DNA of 64,000 nucleotides. It comes from Sphingomonas donggukensis. Its GTDB lineage: Bacteria; Pseudomonadota; Alphaproteobacteria; Sphingomonadales; Sphingomonadaceae. The position numbers and the translations under genes are program-made. Below the pieces are notes generated by a model that saw nothing but the letters and a program-made list of their open reading frames with translations, was not told where the DNA came from and did no database searches. This document shows, one piece after another, positions 60,307-64,000 of the stretch. The stretch is from contig NZ_CP098401.1 of assembly GCF_023674425.1 (NCBI RefSeq), positions 1,674,001 through 1,738,000 of the forward strand, in the 5' to 3' direction. Every line of letters begins with the position of its first letter. The first letter of the stretch is position 1.

Positions 60307-60642
60307 CTAGTCGGCCGCGTTGTCGAACTTGCGCACCTCGACCGCGCTTTCGTCGAAACCGTCGAGCAGGCGGGCGTTGATGCCCATCTTGCCGAAGTCT
60401 TCGCCGAGCGTATCCCAGTGGGTGCCGCAGCCGCAGGTCGGGCAGTGGTGGATGCCGATCATGCGGTCGCCCCAGACATAGGCAGTGGTCGGGCCGGTCA
60501 CGCGGACCTGTTCGGGCGGGTAATAGGCGACGCGCCACGCGAGCTTGCGGCACAGCGAGCAGTTGCAGTCGGCGACCCATGTCGGCGCCGCCGGTACTTC
60601 GATCCGCACCGCGCCGCAGTGACAGCTGCCATGAATGTCCAT
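60307..60642 (-). CDS. GFA (glutathione-dependent formaldehyde-activating-like) family zinc protein
   Basis: A 111-residue protein with the GFA/CENP-V fold pattern. GSCHCGAVRIEV gives Cys7 and Cys9, CNCSLCRKL the middle cysteines and HHCPTCGCGTHW the last ones, so both zinc sites look intact. Most members do not act on formaldehyde, and the reaction is unknown. The ATG at 60642 was chosen as the point where homology starts; a longer open frame upstream is a shadow of the nuclease gene. Confidence 0.9.
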   Translation of the reverse strand: MDIHGSCHCGAVRIEVPAAPTWVADCNCSLCRKLAWRVAYYPPEQVRVTGPTTAYVWGDRMIGIHHCPTCGCGTHWDTLGEDFGKMGINARLLDGFDESAVEVRKFDNAAD

Positions 60643-60747
60643 CGCGCCGGGATACGCCGATCGGCAGCGCCGCTCAATCCGCTGACCGCCCCGCCGGTGC
60701 AGCGAACGCGCTTTCCCGCGGCGCGGGCGAGCGCTAGGTCTGCCGCT

Positions 60748-61614
60748 ATGATCCGCACCCTCGCCGCCGCCCTCGCGTTCGTCGCGACCATCATTGCCGC
60801 CCCGGCTTCGGCCTATTGGGAATATGGCCACGAGACGGTCGCGAGCATTGCCTACCGCAACGTATCGCCCGCCACCCGCGCGAAGATCGATGCGCTGCTG
60901 CGACAGTCGCGTTTGCTCGAGACGCCGACGTGCCCGGCGCGCACCATCGAGCAGGCGAGCGTGTGGGCGGACTGCGTGAAACCGCTCGGCCAGCGGTTCA
61001 GCTATGCCTATTCGTGGCACTACCAGAACGTCGACATCTGCAAGCCGTTCGACGTGAAGTCGGCGTGCAGGGACGGCAATTGCGTATCCGCGCAGATCGA
61101 ACGCGACGTGAAGCTGTTGCAGGACAAGGCCGTGCCGGTGCGCGAGAAGGTGCAGGCGCTCGCGTTCCTGGTCCACTTCGTCGGCGATCTTCACCAGCCG
61201 CTGCACGCCGGCGATCGCGGCGACCTGGGCGGCAATCGCGCGCGGGCCGACTACGGCATCTATGCGCCGGAGAAGTTCAACCTCCATTCGATCTGGGATG
61301 GGCCACTCGCCGAGCGCGCGATCTCCACCCCGCCGAGCCTGGTGCGGGTCTATTCGCCCGCTGCGAAGGCGCCGGTGCAGGCCGGATCGATCGAGGACTG
61401 GAGCCGCGACAGCTGGCAGGTCGCGAAGGCATCGGTGTACGCGACCGCGATGGGCGATCCGTGCGGCCCTGCGCCGGCGCGCTCGCACCTCGACGAGGCG
61501 ACGATCGCGAAGCTGGTCGTGCCGGCGCGCGAGCAGGTGATGAAGGGCGGACTGCGGCTGGCGCGGTTGCTCGACGAGGCGTTCGCTCCGGCGGCGCTAC
61601 CGCCCGCGAAGTAA
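60748..61614 (+). CDS. S1/P1 family zinc nuclease, exported
   Basis: A 288-residue nuclease precursor with a signal peptide (AAALAFVATIIAAPASA). The mature N-terminus YWEYGHETVASIAYRNV holds the Trp/His zinc ligands typical of P1 nuclease; YSWHYQNVDIC and the VHFVGDLHQPLHAGD segment supply the others, with NLHSIWDG following. It probably degrades single-stranded nucleic acid in the periplasm or outside. Paired cysteines suggest disulfides. It is divergent from the GFA gene. Confidence 0.93.
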   Translation: MIRTLAAALAFVATIIAAPASAYWEYGHETVASIAYRNVSPATRAKIDALLRQSRLLETPTCPARTIEQASVWADCVKPLGQRFSYAYSWHYQNVDICKPFDVKSACRDGNCVSAQIERDVKLLQDKAVPVREKVQALAFLVHFVGDLHQPLHAGDRGDLGGNRARADYGIYAPEKFNLHSIWDGPLAERAISTPPSLVRVYSPAAKAPVQAGSIEDWSRDSWQVAKASVYATAMGDPCGPAPARSHLDEATIAKLVVPAREQVMKGGLRLARLLDEAFAPAALPPAK

Positions 61615-61658
61615 ACATGCGACGCTCCGCGCGCTGTCGTGGCGCGGAGACCGAGTCG

Positions 61659-62807
61659 ATGATGCATTCGGGCGGGATGTGGGTGCGGGCCGCTAGGATC
61701 GGCGCGATCGCCATCGCGGTGTCGCCGCTTCCCGCAATCGCCCAGGCCGCCGGCACGCTGATCGCCGCCGAGCCGCTGGCCGGCGCGCCCGCCGGGGCGC
61801 AGGCATGGCGCATCCGCTACACATCGCGCACCGATCGCGGCGCGCCCGAACAAGTGACCGGCGTGGTCGTCGCGCCGACCGCGTCGCCGCCGCGCGAAGG
61901 ACGCCGCGTCATCGCCTGGGCGCACGGCACCTGGGGCGTCACCCCGGCGTGCGCGCCGTCGCTCAGCCCGGCGTTCTTCACGATGACGCCCGGCCTGACC
62001 GATGCGCTGCGGCGCGGCTATGTCGTGGTTGCGACCGACTATCCCGGCCTCGGCACGCCGCAGCCGCATCCGTTCCTGGTCGGCGACAATGCCGCGCATG
62101 CCGTACTCGATTCGGTGCGCGCGGCGCGGGGGATACGGGTCGCCGGCGCGGGGGACAGTTTCGCGGTGTGGGGCGAATCGCAAGGGGGCCACGCCGCGCT
62201 GTTCACGGGCGAGCGCGCGCGCAGCTATGCGCCCGAGTTGCGTCTGGTCGGGATCGCCGCGGCGGCGCCGCCGACCGACCTGGTGGCCAATCTGACCGGT
62301 GGTGCCGATCCCACGGCGCGCGCGTATCTGACCGCGTTCGCCGCACATAGCTGGCAGGCGTTCTACCGCGCCGACCTGTCGACGCTGGGCAGGCCGGCGA
62401 CCGGGCGGCTGATCGGGCGGCTTGCGCAGAATTGCCTGACGACGGGCAAACCACTGAAGATCGGCACCGCGATCGGGCTGCTCGCGCTGCGTCGCGACCT
62501 GCGCGGGGTCGATCTGGGCAGGATCCAGCCGTGGGCACGGTTGGCGCGGATCAACAGTGCCGGACAGAATCCGCCGGGTGCACCGCTGCTGATCGCGCAG
62601 AACAGCGGCGACAAGATCGTGGCGCCAGAGGTGACGCGCGCCTTCGCCCGCCGGCTGTGCACGGGCCGCGCGCGCGTGCGCTACGTGACGATGGCGACGA
62701 AGGGCGGCCACATCACCAGCGCCGCCGACAGTGCGACGACGACGCTCGACTGGATCGGCGACCGCTTCGCCGGACGGCCCGCGCCAAGCGACTGCGGACG
62801 CATCTAG
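61659..62807 (+). CDS. Secretory lipase (LIP family) alpha/beta hydrolase
   Basis: A 382-residue exported hydrolase. The signal is RIGAIAIAVSPLPAIAQA. It has AWAHGTWGVTPACAPS (oxyanion region), VVATDYPGLGTP, the nucleophile box WGESQGGHAALF with Ser174, and a C-terminal NSGDKIVAPEVT and GGHITSA giving the Asp and His. This matches fungal-type secretory lipases (LIP). The ATG at 61659 has GGAGA upstream; the ATG at 61617 right after the nuclease stop would add 14 residues. It lies 44 bp after the nuclease gene. Confidence 0.88.
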   Translation: MMHSGGMWVRAARIGAIAIAVSPLPAIAQAAGTLIAAEPLAGAPAGAQAWRIRYTSRTDRGAPEQVTGVVVAPTASPPREGRRVIAWAHGTWGVTPACAPSLSPAFFTMTPGLTDALRRGYVVVATDYPGLGTPQPHPFLVGDNAAHAVLDSVRAARGIRVAGAGDSFAVWGESQGGHAALFTGERARSYAPELRLVGIAAAAPPTDLVANLTGGADPTARAYLTAFAAHSWQAFYRADLSTLGRPATGRLIGRLAQNCLTTGKPLKIGTAIGLLALRRDLRGVDLGRIQPWARLARINSAGQNPPGAPLLIAQNSGDKIVAPEVTRAFARRLCTGRARVRYVTMATKGGHITSAADSATTTLDWIGDRFAGRPAPSDCGRI

Positions 62808-63085
62808 CGATCGGACGACCCCCACCGCCAGCGCCAGCCGCCATCGGTCTTGAGCCACGTGATCGCCAGGAAGGCGACCGTGAGTGCGCCGCCGAGGATC
62901 AGCTTCACCTCGTCCGAATGCATCGCCTTCACGATCAGGCCGATCGCGAGGACATAGAGCGCGGTGGCAACCCACCCGGCAAGCGTCGCCGGCACCGCGC
63001 CGAAACCGTATCGCTTCTGGGCGAACCAATAGCCGTCACGTACCGGCTGCGACCATCCGAACTGCCTGAAATATCCCGACATCAT
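62804..63085 (-). CDS. Small two-helix membrane protein of unknown function
   Basis: A 93-residue protein. An N-terminal aromatic segment (FRQFGWSQPVRDGYWFAQKRYGFG) precedes two membrane helices (WVATALYVLAIGLIV and LILGGALTVAFLAITWL). I do not know the family. The ATG overlaps the stop of the ribbon-helix-helix gene (ATGA), so it belongs to the SPFH operon. Its end overlaps the lipase end tail-to-tail by 4 nt. Confidence 0.75.
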   Translation of the reverse strand: MMSGYFRQFGWSQPVRDGYWFAQKRYGFGAVPATLAGWVATALYVLAIGLIVKAMHSDEVKLILGGALTVAFLAITWLKTDGGWRWRWGSSDR

Positions 63086-63291
63086 TCACCCTCTCCCGTC
63101 TTGGGCGGCCGCCCCCGCCGTGCCTTTTCCGGTGCTGCGACTTTTACCCCCCGCCGCGCCAGCGCCTCGCGCAGCAGGCATTCGACCTCAGCGTTCACGC
63201 TGCGCAGGTCCGCCGCCGCCGCGCGCTCGATCGCCGCGTGGAGCGCGGGATCGAGGCGCAGGGGGAACGCCTTTTTCGGGGGAGCGGTCAC
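63082..63291 (-). CDS. Arc-type ribbon-helix-helix protein
   Basis: A 69-residue protein with an Arc-like DNA-binding core: KAFPLRLDPALHAAIERAA then DLRSVNAEVECLLREALAR. The basic tail ends RRGRPPKTG, an AT-hook-like sequence. It is similar to HicB/Arc antitoxin-type regulators, but no toxin gene is adjacent. It is placed between the SPFH gene (9-bp gap) and the small membrane protein, a conserved-looking arrangement in which it may regulate the operon. Confidence 0.85.
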   Translation of the reverse strand: MTAPPKKAFPLRLDPALHAAIERAAAADLRSVNAEVECLLREALARRGVKVAAPEKARRGRPPKTGEGE

Positions 63292-63300
63292 CGGCCCGGC

Positions 63301-64000
63301 CTATTGATACAGCGTGCCGGCGTTCACCACGGGTTGCGCATCGCGGTCGCCGCACAGCACGACCATCAGGTTGCTGACCATCGACGCGCGGCGTTCGTCA
63401 TCCAGCTCGACGACGTTCTTTTCGCTCAAAAGGTCGAGCGCCATTTCGACCATGCCGACCGCACCCTCGACCAGGGTCTGGCGCGCGGCGACGACCGCCT
63501 GCGCCTGTTGACGCCGCAGCATCGCGCCCGCGATCTCCTGTGCGTAGGCCAAGTGCGTGAAACCGCATTCGTCGACGGTGATGCCCGAAACGGTAAGCCG
63601 CGCGATCAACTCCTCACGCAGTTCGCCGCCGATCTGGTCGTGGTTGCCGCGTAGCGTCACTTCCTGATGCTCGAAATCGTCGTACGGATAACGTGACCCG
63701 ATCGTCCGCACCGCCGCCTCGATCTGCACCAGCACGAACGCGCGGTAATCGTCGACGTCGAACAGCGCCTGCGCGGTGTCGGTCACGCGCCACACCACCT
63801 GCGCCGCCATCTCGATCGGGTTGCCGCGCAGGTCGTTGACCTTGATCCGGTCGGAAATGATGTTGTTGGCGCGCACCGCGATCTTCTTGCGGATCATCCA
63901 CGGGAGGACCCAGCGCAGCCCTTCCGTCCGGTCGGTACCGCGGTACGCGCCGAACAACGTGATCGCCGCCGCCTGATTGGGCTGGAGCATGTAGAAGCCG
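63301..64000 (-). CDS. SPFH/Band 7 (stomatin-like) protein, 5' end cut by window
   Basis: The 232 residues in view (the N-terminus lies beyond 64000) show an SPFH protein: [53 protein letters not shown], then [20 protein letters not shown] and [20 protein letters not shown] with the coiled [20 protein letters not shown]. The C-terminus [19 protein letters not shown] is typical of the family found with an Arc-like gene. Such proteins are membrane-anchored scaffolds; the missing N-terminus should hold the membrane segment. Confidence 0.92.
   Translation of the reverse strand, partial: GFYMLQPNQAAAITLFGAYRGTDRTEGLRWVLPWMIRKKIAVRANNIISDRIKVNDLRGNPIEMAAQVVWRVTDTAQALFDVDDYRAFVLVQIEAAVRTIGSRYPYDDFEHQEVTLRGNHDQIGGELREELIARLTVSGITVDECGFTHLAYAQEIAGAMLRRQQAQAVVAARQTLVEGAVGMVEMALDLLSEKNVVELDDERRASMVSNLMVVLCGDRDAQPVVNAGTLYQ

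Noticed and set aside
63082..63291. Toxin-antitoxin pair
   Set aside because: The Arc-like protein has no adjacent toxin; neighbours are an SPFH protein and a two-helix membrane protein.

Overview
The window is 64 kb of very GC-rich (roughly two-thirds G+C, estimated by eye) alphaproteobacterial chromosome. It is most like Sphingomonas or a close relative in the Sphingomonadales. The evidence is the gene mix (TonB-dependent receptors, self-sufficient P450, LytTR two-component pair, PHA and wax-ester enzymes), the many GTG/TTG starts with 4-nt stop/start overlaps, and the abundance of small palindromic intergenic repeats typical of sphingomonads. I see no insertion sequence, integrase, phage gene, rRNA or CRISPR array. 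The only RNA gene is one tRNA-Pro(CGG). Nearly all sequence is coding, and most short gaps are filled by palindromic repeats.

Layout. 0-11 kb: partial pnuC, an adrenodoxin-type ferredoxin reductase, tRNA-Pro, then a carbon-storage neighbourhood (small PhaE-like subunit, short class III-like PhaC, GNAT, alpha/beta hydrolase, phasin, wax ester synthase/DGAT) and a CYP102-type P450-reductase fusion. 11-26 kb: L-serine ammonia-lyase, then a type II secretion (T2SS) locus in four blocks of alternating strand: K-J plus a periplasmic binding protein, N, F-E-M-L, and G-H-I-C-D. It is followed by a second trio of inner-membrane proteins resembling GspL/PilN, GspM/PilO and GspC/PilP. No prepilin peptidase (gspO) is present here. 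26-34 kb: a Tat-exported PhoX-type phosphatase lipoprotein (a plausible T2SS client), a LytS/LytR-type kinase-regulator pair and a divergent TonB-dependent receptor.

34-37 kb holds a three-gene module of an inositol-phosphate-cytidylyltransferase-like enzyme, myo-inositol-3-phosphate synthase and a CDP-alcohol phosphatidyltransferase. Together they could make a CDP-inositol-derived phosphodiester or an inositol phospholipid. 37-40 kb: tyrosine degradation (HPPD, homogentisate dioxygenase, Rieske protein). 40-49 kb: an inositol-monophosphatase-like enzyme, PmbA/TldE, UbiA, DUF2147, an ATP-grasp-like protein, RsmE, GshA, DUF2490 and an isoprenylcysteine-methyltransferase-like membrane protein. 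49-57 kb: M61 peptidase, inorganic pyrophosphatase, membrane proteins, TfoX-like and GNAT proteins, an EamA transporter, DUF1345, a thioredoxin-like protein and IspG. 57-64 kb: tandem acyltransferase-3 paralogs, isoaspartyl peptidase, GFA-family protein, S1/P1 nuclease, secretory lipase, and an SPFH / ribbon-helix-helix / small membrane protein operon.

The most striking signal is that three palindromic repeats of three different families sit in frame inside protein-coding genes. One forms almost the whole leader peptide of the pseudopilin GspH, one supplies the signal-peptide end of a thioredoxin-like protein, and one forms a loop in a polytopic membrane protein. In each case the repeat lies in a segment that is removed or tolerant, so these elements appear to be colonising proteins much as Rickettsia palindromic elements do. 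Function assignments rest on motifs and family resemblance read by eye. No database search was run.
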